Shown here: positions 27,754 through 37,412 of the stretch, in pieces | How positions within the stretch are numbered: position 1 is the stretch's first letter | Layout of the letters: every line of letters begins with the position of its first letter | Source of the DNA: Bedellia somnulentella | Lineage: Eukaryota > Arthropoda > Insecta > Lepidoptera > Bedelliidae | Direction: 5' to 3' | Length of the DNA: 64,000 nt | Assembly: GCA_963576735.1 (NCBI GenBank) | Contig: CAUYWD010000057.1 | Coordinates: 33,947 to 97,946, forward strand | Program-made: the position numbers and the translations under genes | Notes under the pieces: model-generated | Told to the model about the DNA's origin: nothing | Database searches by the model: none | The model's input: the letters and a program-made list of their open reading frames with translations, nothing else

Positions 27754-29993
27754 CAATCAGCGACGGCTATGGGTTCCTCTTCTTCCATTCGCTCCACTAA
27801 AACAATAGGTTGCCTTGTGGGTGCAGATTGGTGAGCTTTTATTGAAACATTCCCACTCTTTTTTGATTTCTTCCCGCCGGTTTTGGTTGCCATGCAAGAT
27901 TTGGCGCCAATTCTATGCTCGCCCGGTTTCGAGCTATCTATGCAGACTGGACACGATGGTTTGTTACCGCATGAGTTAGCTTTGTGACCGGGCTGGCCAC
28001 AGCGGAAACATGTGTTACTCCGATCAATGCTCGAAGTGCAGTTGACACCAACGTGTCCGACTAAGAGGCATTTATAGCATCTAAGCTCTCTTTGAGGCAG
28101 CAGACGTACTCGTGCCTCTGACCATCCTACCAAGATTGATTTGGCGTTTGTGAGTTTTTTCGCTGCTTCAACCGGACAGCGAACCCAGACAGCGCCTAGT
28201 GCTCGCGGGACCTCTCTAATATTCCCAACAGACACATCCGTTACGGAACAACCACCATCTCTGGCTACTGCTTCCGCCACTTCATTTGGAGTTACAGAGT
28301 CATCCAGTCCTGTTATACGCAATTCAGCGCATTTCATTGGCCTAGAGACCCGTGCAACATCCAGCGGAAGAATCTCACGGAGCTTTTCTGCTAACGCATC
28401 AGCCTTTTCTGCTTGCGATGCAGGAAGCTCAATTTTCCTGGCTCCAGTAATACCCGTTCTCATTCGGGCTCCACCTATCCCAAGACTAAGCAAGTCAAGC
28501 TTTTCTTTAGCCTCGGTCATTACTGTCTTATAGGTGACACCTCTTTCCTTGGCCCCCTGTTCCAACGTGATTACCACCGCTACCGAGCGAGGAGTGCGTA
28601 ACTTTGTGGCTTTAGACGGTTTAGTTTTAGGCACTGCCGGAGCAGCGCTCACTGATTTCGGCTTTTTACCACGACGAACCACTGTGGACCAGGTCTCTGC
28701 CTGCGGTGTCACAGATGTGCAAGCAGTTGGTTGCACCTTCGAGCCTGTTTTTTGACCGCCTTTTGAGGTTACTGTGGGGGATTTATTGGTGACAGTTGAC
28801 CCACTATCTTTCCCTTTTCCCTTGCCCTTCCCCTTTCCTTTACTGACCTCCGCTGCAGGTGCAGTTGCATCTGCAAGTACGGTAGGTACTGTATTATGTG
28901 GCGTACTCAGAGGCCTTTTGTCCGCTGCCAGCGGCGGGCGTATGATCTTTCTAGGTAGAAGGCGTTCCTCTAATGCCTCCAGTCGAGCGTTCATCATGCT
29001 ACCTACTTGTACCATGACAGAGCGGATAAAATCCTCGCTTCCTATAGTCTCAGGGTTCGGTCGCTGGCCCCTAATTTCCTCTCTTAGAGCAACCAGTTCA
29101 GAGCGTAAAGACGCTTGTTCCTGATCGTGGAATTCTCTTATATTTTTGAGTTCGTCTCTGAGTCGTGTGTTATCTTCTTGAAGCTTTTTAACTTCTTCAG
29201 AAGACGTTCTTGCTAACAGAGCCTCTGATGCATTGTTTATTGATTTAGCAGCATTCTGAAGGTCTCTAACGAATGTACCCTTTAAATTCCTTGACCTATT
29301 TGCCACACCAAGAATTACATCTATTTCTCTTTTTACTATTTTTGCCAGGTCTTCAGCGATTTTATCCGCAGCTGGTGTTTCGTCGATGACTACTTTTGGC
29401 CGAGTTTTTTCTCTCCTCTGATTAGACTTTTCCAATTTGTTTGACATGTCCTCTTTTTCTTTTTGTTGGCGGAGAAGGAAATCTTCTCTCCTAGCTGCTG
29501 CTTGCTCGGCCCTAGCTCTGCCAACACCAATAAATTTACCGGTAGTAGGTGGTCTCCCTCTACCTCTTTTAGAAAGGGTACTACCAGGCACAGTGTCCCT
29601 ACTGGTATCTGAATCTGATGGACCAGATTCTTCACTATCTCTTGTTCGCTTTCTGCGTTCGGAGTTACTCCAAAAACTTTTTGAAGTAAGGTCTCTGCAA
29701 CTAAGTGAGTTGGAATCCTCAGACTCAGCTCCAGCAAAGTCATTTCCAGAAGCCAAATCAACGTCCTCTATGCTTCCCATATGGGGAAAGTCCATATTAC
29801 TATTAAGATCGAAGTCCGTGATGGATAAGCTATGGTCGTCGTTTAGACGCAGGCCCTTTGAAGAAGGACCTGCGAGGCAGTTTTTGCCCCCCCCAGAATA
29901 CGTGGGGGCGCCTTCCGCGGATGCAGAAGGGTGGGATTCCCCCTCTCGGGGACCCACCTGGGTAACTCTATTCAAAATTGCCTTATTGTTCAT
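27753..29993 (-). CDS. SART ORF1 protein, gag-like, 746 aa
   Basis: N-terminus has TQVGPREGESHPSA (Glu for Lys), then an acidic region with MGSIEDVD shared only with unit 13, KRGRGRPP, a charged coiled coil, IRPPLAADK, KGKGKGKGK, TWSTVVRRGKK and knuckles CYKCLLVGHVGVNC, CFRCGQPGHKANSC and CPVC...H...C. It stops with TGA rather than TAA, and the TGA overlaps the ORF2 ATG. Its close relation to unit 13 ORF1 contrasts with its unit-8-like ORF2. Confidence 0.93.
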   Translation of the reverse strand: MNNKAILNRVTQVGPREGESHPSASAEGAPTYSGGGKNCLAGPSSKGLRLNDDHSLSITDFDLNSNMDFPHMGSIEDVDLASGNDFAGAESEDSNSLSCRDLTSKSFWSNSERRKRTRDSEESGPSDSDTSRDTVPGSTLSKRGRGRPPTTGKFIGVGRARAEQAAARREDFLLRQQKEKEDMSNKLEKSNQRREKTRPKVVIDETPAADKIAEDLAKIVKREIDVILGVANRSRNLKGTFVRDLQNAAKSINNASEALLARTSSEEVKKLQEDNTRLRDELKNIREFHDQEQASLRSELVALREEIRGQRPNPETIGSEDFIRSVMVQVGSMMNARLEALEERLLPRKIIRPPLAADKRPLSTPHNTVPTVLADATAPAAEVSKGKGKGKGKGKDSGSTVTNKSPTVTSKGGQKTGSKVQPTACTSVTPQAETWSTVVRRGKKPKSVSAAPAVPKTKPSKATKLRTPRSVAVVITLEQGAKERGVTYKTVMTEAKEKLDLLSLGIGGARMRTGITGARKIELPASQAEKADALAEKLREILPLDVARVSRPMKCAELRITGLDDSVTPNEVAEAVARDGGCSVTDVSVGNIREVPRALGAVWVRCPVEAAKKLTNAKSILVGWSEARVRLLPQRELRCYKCLLVGHVGVNCTSSIDRSNTCFRCGQPGHKANSCGNKPSCPVCIDSSKPGEHRIGAKSCMATKTGGKKSKKSGNVSIKAHQSAPTRQPIVLVERMEEEEPIAVAD
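29886..29955 (-). promoter_or_regulatory. Three-hairpin RNA element at the start of ORF1 (unit 5)
   Basis: The middle stem is CCUUCUGC/GCGGAAGG with a U-G pair. The first hairpin loop is GAGA instead of GAAA, both GNRA tetraloops. Confidence 0.62.
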
Positions 29994-30399
29994 GGTTGTT
30001 TGGGTAGGCTTTATCCTCGGCCTACCATCGAGCTTAACCCCCCTACCCCTGCGCTAGGCACTGGACCCCCTCCAGACATTCATCCCCTCGGCACGCTGAC
30101 CTTGGGATTAGGGTGATTTTTTATAGAGGTTTTCTTCCTCGCAGCCCAGACCTCAGTTGCCTGAGCCCCCGTTCCCACCGAAGTAGGCTTACGGGTTGGC
30201 CGGCAGTATCATGAAGACACTGCCGCCCCACAACGACAGAACCTGGCCGACCGATGCGACACAGACGCCAGGTTCTAACACCCGCCCCAGCCGCCCAATG
30301 TGGACAAACGCTGGGGCTAAGCCGTGCACATCAGAATGTGCCACGACTTCCCGTCCGCTTACTGCTCGCTCTGGAAGCAGAGGAGAGAAGCGGACTTTT

Positions 30400-30479
30400 G
30401 GTACATTAGCTTCACCCCGGACTGGATTGCCCGAGGCTACTGAGCCCCCACGCCACGACAAGGCTGTACCGTGTGGGGG
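30400..30479 (-). ncRNA. HDV-like ribozyme, unit 5 5' end
   Basis: P1 CCCCCAC/GUGGGGG, P2 GGUACA/UGUACC, P3 GCC/GGC, P4 CCUCGG/CCGGGG, J4/2 with GCUAA. Confidence 0.82.
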
Positions 30480-30551
30480 AACCTAACCTAACCTAACCTA
30501 ACCTAACCTAACCTAACCTAACCTAACCTAACCTAACCTAACCTAACCTAA

Positions 30552-30553
<2 letters not shown>
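30480..30553 (+). repeat. Telomeric repeat AACC(TAACC)14
   Basis: 74 nt between units 5 and 6. Confidence 0.98.
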
Positions 30554-30582
<29 letters not shown>

Positions 30583-30663
30583 CGTGGGGAAATCCTCATG
30601 GATCCAACGCCACCCAGTGGAGTGACGAAGGTATGTCGGACTCCTACCGACTAAAACCCCACG
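30583..30663 (-). promoter_or_regulatory. 3' UTR terminal RNA fold (unit 6)
   Basis: The second stem is GUCGG/CCGAC where other units have GUCAG/CUGAC, a compensatory pair change. The third stem is CGUCAC/GUGGCG. The closing stem CGUGGGG/CCCCACG is kept. Confidence 0.78.
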
Positions 30664-30973
30664 GTGACTCTTCACTGGTGCCTTATTGTAGGGTCCGTGG
30701 GCTTTCTAGACCATTGGCAATACGTACCACAGACCCTACGCACCTGACGCCGCAAGGCATCACTACTCAGGGGGACTTGTTAGTCCCCTTTTCTTCCTGT
30801 CTCTTTGCAGCAGACGCTCAGAGTCACTTGAGCGCCTGCCCGTCGCGGGCAGGTTGAGTCGACACACAAAGCCACCGATTTGCGTGCCACCTGCCTTTGG
30901 AGCCCCGTCTTCGGCGATGAACGCTCTCGGGGCTCCTTGGTCTTGATTAAGACCATTCAATGCCGCGGGCATA

Positions 30974-33900
30974 CTAGTGTCTTGCACCGCGGCGGCGGGT
31001 CCCACGTCTTGTAGGATCCGCTAACTCCCTTTCCCGTTCGGCGGCCTCTTTCGCAAGCATTACATGTTCACAGAAAGAGGCCACCGCCGCCCACGCTTCG
31101 GGGCTTCCCACCATGGCTGCAACTACGGCCGTCAGGGATAGATCCGGGCCAATGCTTGCCCGGAGTGCTGCCCTCTCCCCAGCCCAAGCTGGGCACTCTT
31201 CAAGAGTGTGATGCGCCGTGTCTTCGGGGCAATTCAGACAGTGGTGGCAACGAGCAGCCTCCTCTTTGCCCAGCCGCCACAGGTACTTACCGAAGCAACC
31301 ATGCCCGGAAAGGACCTGTGTCAGCCGGAAGCTCAGAGATCCGTGCTCTCGCTGCAACCACTGCGTGAAGACGGGGAGAATGGCCTCCACCGTCTTGTGC
31401 CCCGCGCTCGGCTGTCCCAGCCTGAGCGCCCATGCCTCGAGGGCAGCAGCCTCGACCTCCTGCTTGTAGGCCGCAGTCTCCCGTTGCGTGGGCCAGTGGC
31501 CCCGCGTCCGCCGATCTTCACGCCAATGAAAAGTGGACGCGAGGACTTTCGCGTCCAAATCCCATGGCATGGAACCCGCCAATAGGCAGGCAGCCTCTCG
31601 GGATACCGTACGGTATCCCCTTGACGCCCTGATGGACATAAGGCGCTGCGGCGCATGCAGAAGCGCCGCATTAGCCCCGTTCAGGGCGTCTGCCCAAACT
31701 GGGGAGCCGTACATTGCCATCGATCGTACGACCCCCATATAGAGCTGCCTGCTTGCGTTCCTGGGGCCCCCAAGGTTCGGCATGAGTCTGCTAAGAGCAG
31801 CGGCCGCAACCATTAGCCGGGGCCCCAAACGCTCGAAGTGAGCGCGGAACGTCCAACGGCCGTCGAGCACTAATCCCAGGTATTTTAAAGTGGACTCGAC
31901 GGCAATCCTCACGCCGCCCACGACGATGGCGGATTCCCCCACTGGCGGACGATTCCGAGGCCCATGAAACCACATGGCCTCGGACTTATTCAGGGCCACT
32001 TCGAGGCCCAGAAGCCTTATGCGGCGCACAACGTGCGCCACTCCCGCTGTTGCGCGGATGGCGGCCTCCCTGTATGTTTTCCCTCGAGCCGTCACTAGGG
32101 TGTCGTCTGCATAGCAGGTGAGCTGGACACCCCAGAGGTTGGCGCCGCGCAGGACCCAATCGTAGCCGATGTTCCACAGGAGCGGCCCCAAGACTGACCC
32201 CTGTGGCACACCGCACGACATAGCGCGGCTTTCCCAACCCTCCCGAACCGGATAAGTGATAGAGCGGTTCGAGAGGTACGACTCGAGGACCCTCAATATG
32301 TATGGAGGCACTACATGATACTTGAGTGCCTCTTTAATACAGGGCCAGGGCATGGTGTTGAAAGCGTTGGCGATGTCCAGTGACACCGCCAAAACCACTT
32401 CGCCCTGTGCGACCGCCTCATCCGCTATTGCGCGAACGCGCAACACCGCGTGTACCGTTGAGCGGCATCGGCGGAATCCAAACTGCTGGTCCGATATGTT
32501 TGGACCTACTTCATCGAGGTGCTCGACGATTCGGGCAGAGATCACCCTCTCGAAAAGTTTGCCCGCCTCGTCGAGCAGCACGATAGGCCGAAACGACGAT
32601 GGGACGACAGAGTCGGCGAGGCGCCCTTCCTTTCGTAGGAGGACGAGTTTGCCCACCTTCCAAGGCTCTGGGAATACCCCTTGTGCCAGGCACAGGGAAA
32701 GCAGGCCCCGAAACTTCTCCTCCAGGAAGGGTTCCAGCGCGACCACCCAGGCTCGCCCCGGGATGCCGTCTAGTCCCGGGGCTGTCTTCTTCGCCTTGAG
32801 TCGCTTTATTGCCACCGCCAACTCCGGTTCAGTCACTTCTGGGACCAGCAGTTCTTCCTCCTCGGGCTGCCGCTCTGCAGCCATCACTGGGGGCACATGG
32901 GCTGCCCTTGCCGGAAACAAGGCCGAGACCACATCTTCCACTACGTGGGGCTGGAGACTCGTCGTCAGCGGGGGCGCCCAAGGGCGAAGCTGCTGCCGCA
33001 CCGCTTTGTACGGCCTGCCCCATGGGTCATTGTTCAGAGTCTCCAGCGATTCCACCTTGGAGGCGATTTTAGCCCTGAGAACTGCAATCTTCAGGGCTGT
33101 TTTCGCCTCGCGGTACCGGTTTACTATGTCTTGTTCCTCGGCCTCGATCCGGCGTCGCCTTCTTCTATAACGTTTACACCGGCGGCCCGCCTCCATACTA
33201 GCTCGCCGGAGTTGAGCTATTTCGGCGGACCACCAGTGTACTTGTTTCCTCGGAGCCATCGGTCCCGCCCGGGGCATGGACGCGTCGCAGATCTCTGTGA
33301 GGGCCCCACGAAACCAGTCCACCTCGGCACTGATGTCGTTGGCCGTATCAGACGGCGCTGACCAGGACTGGACAATGGCTGCTTCAGCCATCAGTTCTTG
33401 GTCCAGCCTGCTGAGGGCCCATCTTGGTCCCCCATTCGCCGATGAGCCGCCTGATGAGGTGGCTGCACGTGACGCGGAGACCTCGAACCGGATATAACGG
33501 TGATCCGAGTATGTCTCCACGTCAGTGATGACCCTCCAGCCCTTGATTAGGGCCCAGAGACCGGGAGTTGCGAAAGTCAGGTCAACGATCGAACTCCCGT
33601 TATGCCGCACGCATGTGGGTGTCGAACCTATATTGGCAACAGTTAACCCGGCAGCCGTTGCCCACTCAACTACAGCCCCGCCAAAAAGTTCAGTCGCCGG
33701 AGACCCCCAAGCCACAGATTTGGCGTTGAAATCCCCGGCCACTAGCACCTGGCGGGGGCGCCGTTGTAAGACTGCCGCTTCCAACTCTAGCAAGAAGACC
33801 TCAAAATTCGCAAAGGAATCGTTGGGGGAGAAGTAAATCGAGATGACTACTATCTCCCCGATCCGCGCCGCAACGAAACCCCTGCCGCGAGATACTTCCT

Positions 33901-34099
33901 CCAGCAGCAGCCCTGACGACCGGCTGACAGTTATTGCCGCCACGCCATTCAGGTCCGACACCCAATTCACCCCAGTTGGGACAAAATATGGCTCCGAGAC
34001 CACTCCAATGTTTATTAACCACTCCGCCATGCTTTGAAAGAACAGGTCTTGAGCAGTGGCGCAGTGGTTAAGATTCGCCTGGAGGAACCGTAGGGCCAT
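30974..34099 (-). CDS. SART ORF2: endonuclease and reverse transcriptase, 1041 aa
   Basis: Clade B. Endonuclease SEPYFVP, GDFNAKS, IVDLTF and SDHRYIRF; RT SLDIANAFN (Ala replaces Lys of other units, shared with unit 11), GVPQGSVLG, YADD; tail CHHCLNCPEDTAHHTLEEC. The start ATG at 34099-34097 overlaps the second of two tandem TAA stops of ORF1. Codons about 45-115 match unit 1 more closely than unit 11. Confidence 0.95.
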   Translation of the reverse strand: MALRFLQANLNHCATAQDLFFQSMAEWLINIGVVSEPYFVPTGVNWVSDLNGVAAITVSRSSGLLLEEVSRGRGFVAARIGEIVVISIYFSPNDSFANFEVFLLELEAAVLQRRPRQVLVAGDFNAKSVAWGSPATELFGGAVVEWATAAGLTVANIGSTPTCVRHNGSSIVDLTFATPGLWALIKGWRVITDVETYSDHRYIRFEVSASRAATSSGGSSANGGPRWALSRLDQELMAEAAIVQSWSAPSDTANDISAEVDWFRGALTEICDASMPRAGPMAPRKQVHWWSAEIAQLRRASMEAGRRCKRYRRRRRRIEAEEQDIVNRYREAKTALKIAVLRAKIASKVESLETLNNDPWGRPYKAVRQQLRPWAPPLTTSLQPHVVEDVVSALFPARAAHVPPVMAAERQPEEEELLVPEVTEPELAVAIKRLKAKKTAPGLDGIPGRAWVVALEPFLEEKFRGLLSLCLAQGVFPEPWKVGKLVLLRKEGRLADSVVPSSFRPIVLLDEAGKLFERVISARIVEHLDEVGPNISDQQFGFRRCRSTVHAVLRVRAIADEAVAQGEVVLAVSLDIANAFNTMPWPCIKEALKYHVVPPYILRVLESYLSNRSITYPVREGWESRAMSCGVPQGSVLGPLLWNIGYDWVLRGANLWGVQLTCYADDTLVTARGKTYREAAIRATAGVAHVVRRIRLLGLEVALNKSEAMWFHGPRNRPPVGESAIVVGGVRIAVESTLKYLGLVLDGRWTFRAHFERLGPRLMVAAAALSRLMPNLGGPRNASRQLYMGVVRSMAMYGSPVWADALNGANAALLHAPQRLMSIRASRGYRTVSREAACLLAGSMPWDLDAKVLASTFHWREDRRTRGHWPTQRETAAYKQEVEAAALEAWALRLGQPSAGHKTVEAILPVFTQWLQREHGSLSFRLTQVLSGHGCFGKYLWRLGKEEAARCHHCLNCPEDTAHHTLEECPAWAGERAALRASIGPDLSLTAVVAAMVGSPEAWAAVASFCEHVMLAKEAAERERELADPTRRGTRRRGARH

Positions 34100-34101
34100 T
34101 A

Positions 34102-36246
34102 TTAATTAATTACCATAGGTTCCTCCGCGGGCCTTGGATTAACCGTGCCCTTGTATCCAGTACCGGCCTTTCCTGATTTAGGCCGCTTCGTTTTGCTCGC
34201 AAAGCAAGACTTAGCCCCAACAATGTGCTCTGCCGGTTTATCAGCTGCTTTGCATACCGGGCAGCTAGGTTTTGAGGCACATTCACTCACTTTATGATTG
34301 GGCGAACCACAGCGAAAGCAAAGATTGCTGCGATCAGCATCAGAAGTGCACTGGGCACGCACGTGGCCGGGCTCAAGGCATTTGTAGCACCGTAGTGCTC
34401 TCTTTGGAAGATGCTGAACCCGGGCTACGCCCCAACCAACTTGGATTTTCTTCAGCTGCAATAGTTTTTTTGCTACTGCAACTGGGCATCGCACATGAGC
34501 GGAGCATGCACCTCTCATTCCTTCGTTAATTGGCCCTATTTTCACGTCAGCCGACGAGCAACCACCATTAAGGGCAACAGCAGCAGCGATTTCCTCTTGA
34601 GAGACTGAGTCGTCCAGGTCCACAAGGCGAATGTCCTCCAGCTTAGTTGGCCTGTACACTTTGATCAACTCAGAATCGAAGCATTCCCTAAGTTTTGAAG
34701 CCAGGACGTCAGCTTTTTCTGACGATCCTTCCCCAGAGACTTCAATCTTGCGGGCACCCGTGATGGCAGTTCTAATCCGCACTGACCCTATTCCGAGTCC
34801 AGATAGATTAAGCTTCTGCTTAGCTTCGGTCATCACCTTTTTATAGGTGATACCACTATCTGGGGCTGACTCGACAAGGTGGACAATCACCACTGCTGAC
34901 CTAGGCACACGTAGTTTTTTGGCCGCTTTTGTCTCTTTACTCAATGCAGTCGGTTTCACTGTTGCATTAGTGTTTGGTGACTTCTTTTTTCCCCGGCGCA
35001 CCACCGTTGCCCATGAATCCTCTTCCAGGGGTTTGGAGGGTCCAAGGGTTGGCTGTGTCACTGGTAAAAGAGGCTCCGGGACACGAACCACTGAGGTAAC
35101 GCTAGCAGTATTGGGCGTTTCTGGTTTCGATTTTTTCCCCTTGCCCTTACCCTTACCCTGACTAGTCCGACTAGCATCTGCGCCTTTTGCAGCGGCAGAG
35201 GTTTCCAGCTGTGATTTGCTGATTGAGCTTGATTTGCTTTGTAATCTATCAGCAGCCAACGGAGGTCTTAGTCGTTTCTCCGGTAAGAGACGACTCTCTA
35301 ACGCTTCTAGTCTGGCATTCATCATGGTCCCTACTTGGACCATGATAGACCGAGCCAGATCATCGGTTGACGGTACAGCTGGGTTTGAATTGGACCGAGC
35401 CATGTTAAACTCAGCCTTCATCTCAGCCATTTCCCTTCTCATGATATCTAACTGACCAGCTAGGTTTTCCCTGTCCGCTCTGATGCGTTGGTTCTCTTCT
35501 TGAAGCCTTGTTAAATCTTCTTGCAGCTTCGTCACTTCACCAGAAGAAGAACATTCTTTTAAGAGCTCTGAGTTGGCTACTATGTCCTCTGCCGCTTGTT
35601 TCAAATCCCTGACATAGGTACCTTTCAGGTTACCAGATTTCTTCGCAATTTTGAGTATAATTGCGGCCTTATCTTCCACCGTTTTTGCCAACTCGGCAGC
35701 AGATCTTTTCCCCACAGGGATTAAGGAAGGCTGGAGTTTAGCTGCTCGCACGGTATATCGATCCACTCTCTGAGAAAGATCGTCCTGCTCGGAGGCACTC
35801 TCTTCCTGCCGCAAGAACTTTCGGCGAGCTGCAGCAGCCTCGGCTCTTGCCTTCCCTACGCCAATATACTCACCAGTAGTTGGTGGCCTACCTCGGCCCC
35901 TCTTTGCCGGGGCTTTACTAGAAAGTTGGGATTTACTAGTGTTGGTTCCTACATCTGAATCAGAAGAAGCCGACGCAGATCCAGTAAAGGTCCTCTTTCG
36001 CTCAGAACCGGTAACCGAAATGGAACCGTCTCTGTCCACCGCAGAGTTAAATGAGCTATCGCTCATTAACTCCACGGCTGTATCGCTTAAATCGAAGTCA
36101 TGTATCAAATCGCTGTGGTTGTCGGTGTGGCAATTTTTGCCCCCCCCAGAATACGTGGGGGCGCCTTCCGCGGCCGCGGAAGGGTGGGATTCCCCCTTTC
36201 GGGGACCCACCTGGGTAAAACTTTTCAAAAATGCCGTTTTGTCCAT
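34102..36246 (-). CDS. SART ORF1 protein, gag-like, 714 aa
   Basis: TQVGPRKGESHPSA, acidic stretch, RKRTFTGSASASSDSD, KRGRGRPPTTGEYIG, coiled coil (SSSGEVTKLQEDLTRLQEEN), LRPPLAAD, GKGKGKGKK, SWATVVRRGKKK and knuckles CYKCLEPGHVRAQC, CFRCGSPNHKVSEC and CPVC...H...C. Closest to unit 11 ORF1. The TAA at 34104-34102 is followed by TAATG. Confidence 0.93.
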   Translation of the reverse strand: MDKTAFLKSFTQVGPRKGESHPSAAAEGAPTYSGGGKNCHTDNHSDLIHDFDLSDTAVELMSDSSFNSAVDRDGSISVTGSERKRTFTGSASASSDSDVGTNTSKSQLSSKAPAKRGRGRPPTTGEYIGVGKARAEAAAARRKFLRQEESASEQDDLSQRVDRYTVRAAKLQPSLIPVGKRSAAELAKTVEDKAAIILKIAKKSGNLKGTYVRDLKQAAEDIVANSELLKECSSSGEVTKLQEDLTRLQEENQRIRADRENLAGQLDIMRREMAEMKAEFNMARSNSNPAVPSTDDLARSIMVQVGTMMNARLEALESRLLPEKRLRPPLAADRLQSKSSSISKSQLETSAAAKGADASRTSQGKGKGKGKKSKPETPNTASVTSVVRVPEPLLPVTQPTLGPSKPLEEDSWATVVRRGKKKSPNTNATVKPTALSKETKAAKKLRVPRSAVVIVHLVESAPDSGITYKKVMTEAKQKLNLSGLGIGSVRIRTAITGARKIEVSGEGSSEKADVLASKLRECFDSELIKVYRPTKLEDIRLVDLDDSVSQEEIAAAVALNGGCSSADVKIGPINEGMRGACSAHVRCPVAVAKKLLQLKKIQVGWGVARVQHLPKRALRCYKCLEPGHVRAQCTSDADRSNLCFRCGSPNHKVSECASKPSCPVCKAADKPAEHIVGAKSCFASKTKRPKSGKAGTGYKGTVNPRPAEEPMVIN
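36139..36208 (-). promoter_or_regulatory. Three-hairpin RNA element at the start of ORF1 (unit 6)
   Basis: Same stems as unit 4. Confidence 0.6.
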
Positions 36247-36652
36247 TATGGTGTTGGTAGGCTTTACCCTCGGCCTACCATCGAGCTATACCCCCCCACC
36301 CCTGCGCTTGGCACTGGACTCCCTCCAGACATTCATCCCCTCGGCACGCTGACCTTGGGATTAGGGTAATTTTTTATAGAGGTTTTCTTCCTCACAGCCC
36401 AGACCTCAGTGGCCTGAGCCTCCGTTCCCACCGAAGTAGGCTTACGGTTTGGCCGGCAGTATCATGAAGACACTGCCGCCCCACAAAGACAGAACCTGGC
36501 CGACCGATGCGACACAGACGCCAGGTTCTAACACCCGCCCCAGCCGCCCAATGTGGACAAACGCTGGGGCTAAGCCGTGCACATCAGAATGTGCCACGAC
36601 TTCCCGTCCGCTTACTGCTCGCTCTGAAAGCAGAGGAGAGAAGCGGACTCGC

Positions 36653-36732
36653 GGTACATTAGCTTCACCCCGGACTGGATTGCCCGAGGCTACTGAGCCC
36701 CCACGCCACGACAAGGCTGCATCGTGTGGGGG
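36653..36732 (-). ncRNA. HDV-like ribozyme, unit 6 5' end, P2 weakened
   Basis: P1, P3 and P4 as in other units, but the 5' half of P2 is GAUGCA against UGUACC, leaving an A-C mismatch and a G-U pair. Cleavage may be impaired in this copy. Confidence 0.7.
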
Positions 36733-36746
36733 AACCTAACCTAACC
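36733..36746 (+). repeat. Telomeric repeat, 14 nt
   Basis: AACC(TAACC)2 between units 6 and 7. Confidence 0.95.
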
Positions 36747-36994
36747 TTTTTTTTTTTTTTTTTTTTTTTTTTTCGTGGGGAAATCCTCATGGATTCCCCG
36801 CCGCATGGGGGTTGCGACGGGGATATGTCAGACTCATACTGACTAAAACCCCACGGTGGCCCTTCTCGGTGCATACCTGTGTTAGGGGTCCTTGAAGACT
36901 TCACCGGAGGTAATATTCCTCGGACCCCTTGCACCTACGCCGCATGGCGTACCTTCTCAGGAGGGTGTTCAGTGCACCCCCCCTTGTTATCACT
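36747..36994 (-). mobile_element. SART: SART unit 7, 3' UTR stub
   Basis: A 27-nt poly(A) and about 220 nt of 3' UTR most like unit 13, with no coding sequence. Its 5' truncation point (TTATCACT) runs into AACC. Unit 8 then inserted there and duplicated the junction, showing that unit 7 is older than unit 8. Confidence 0.88.
36774..36855 (-). promoter_or_regulatory. 3' UTR terminal RNA fold (unit 7)
   Basis: CGUGGGG/CCCCACG and the inner hairpins are recognisable, although the unit is otherwise only a stub. Confidence 0.7.
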
Positions 36995-36998
36995 AACC
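36986..36998 (+). repeat. Target-site duplication of unit 8, left copy
   Basis: GTTATCACTAACC, repeated at 43108-43120. It includes the end of unit 7 and four telomeric bases (36995-36998). Confidence 0.88.
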
Positions 36999-37024
36999 TT
37001 TTTTTTTTTTTTTTTTTTTTTTGT

Positions 37025-37105
37025 CGTGGGGAAATCCTCATGGATTCCCCGCCGCATGGGGGTGCGACGGGGATATGTCAGACTTTTACTGACTAAAACC
37101 CCACG
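37025..37105 (-). promoter_or_regulatory. 3' UTR terminal RNA fold (unit 8)
   Basis: Same stems as unit 5. Confidence 0.75.
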
Positions 37106-37412
37106 GTGGCCCTTCTTGGTGCATACAGTTTGGGGGTCCTTGAAGACTTTAACCGTAGGCAATATTCCTCGGACCCCCAGCACCTCACGCCTTATGGCGT
37201 ACCTCAAGAGGGGGTTTTTGGTACCCCCTTTTACCATCTCCAAGCAGCGGACGCTCAGGGCCACCTGAGCGTCCGCCCTTCTCGGGCAGGGTTGAGTAGC
37301 GCGCAGATAACCCCACTCTGCGCGCCTCCTGCCCGTGGAGCCCCACTTTCGGCGACGCACGCCATATGGGGGCTCCGTAGTCTAAAAAGACCCTACCAAA
37401 GGCCGCGGTGCA

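Larger units (their letters stand above)
24214..30479 (-). mobile_element. SART: SART unit 5, full length, both ORFs open
   Basis: 6.27 kb. Poly(A) of 21, 3' UTR 24235-24624, type II 5' UTR 29994-30479. ORF2 is very close to that of unit 8, while ORF1 is closest to that of unit 13, so it looks like a recombinant. Confidence 0.95.
30554..36732 (-). mobile_element. SART: SART unit 6, full length, both ORFs open
   Basis: Clade B, 6.18 kb. Poly(A) of 29, 3' UTR 30583-30973, type II 5' UTR 36247-36732. ORF2 beyond about codon 120 is almost identical to unit 11, while the codons before that differ. The ribozyme P2 is weakened. Confidence 0.95.

Noticed and set aside
32322..33170. Long open frames on the plus strand (up to 282 codons), recurring in several units
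   Set aside because: They lie antisense to ORF2, contain no recognisable domain, and recur only because the underlying ORF2 sequence is conserved and GC-rich.
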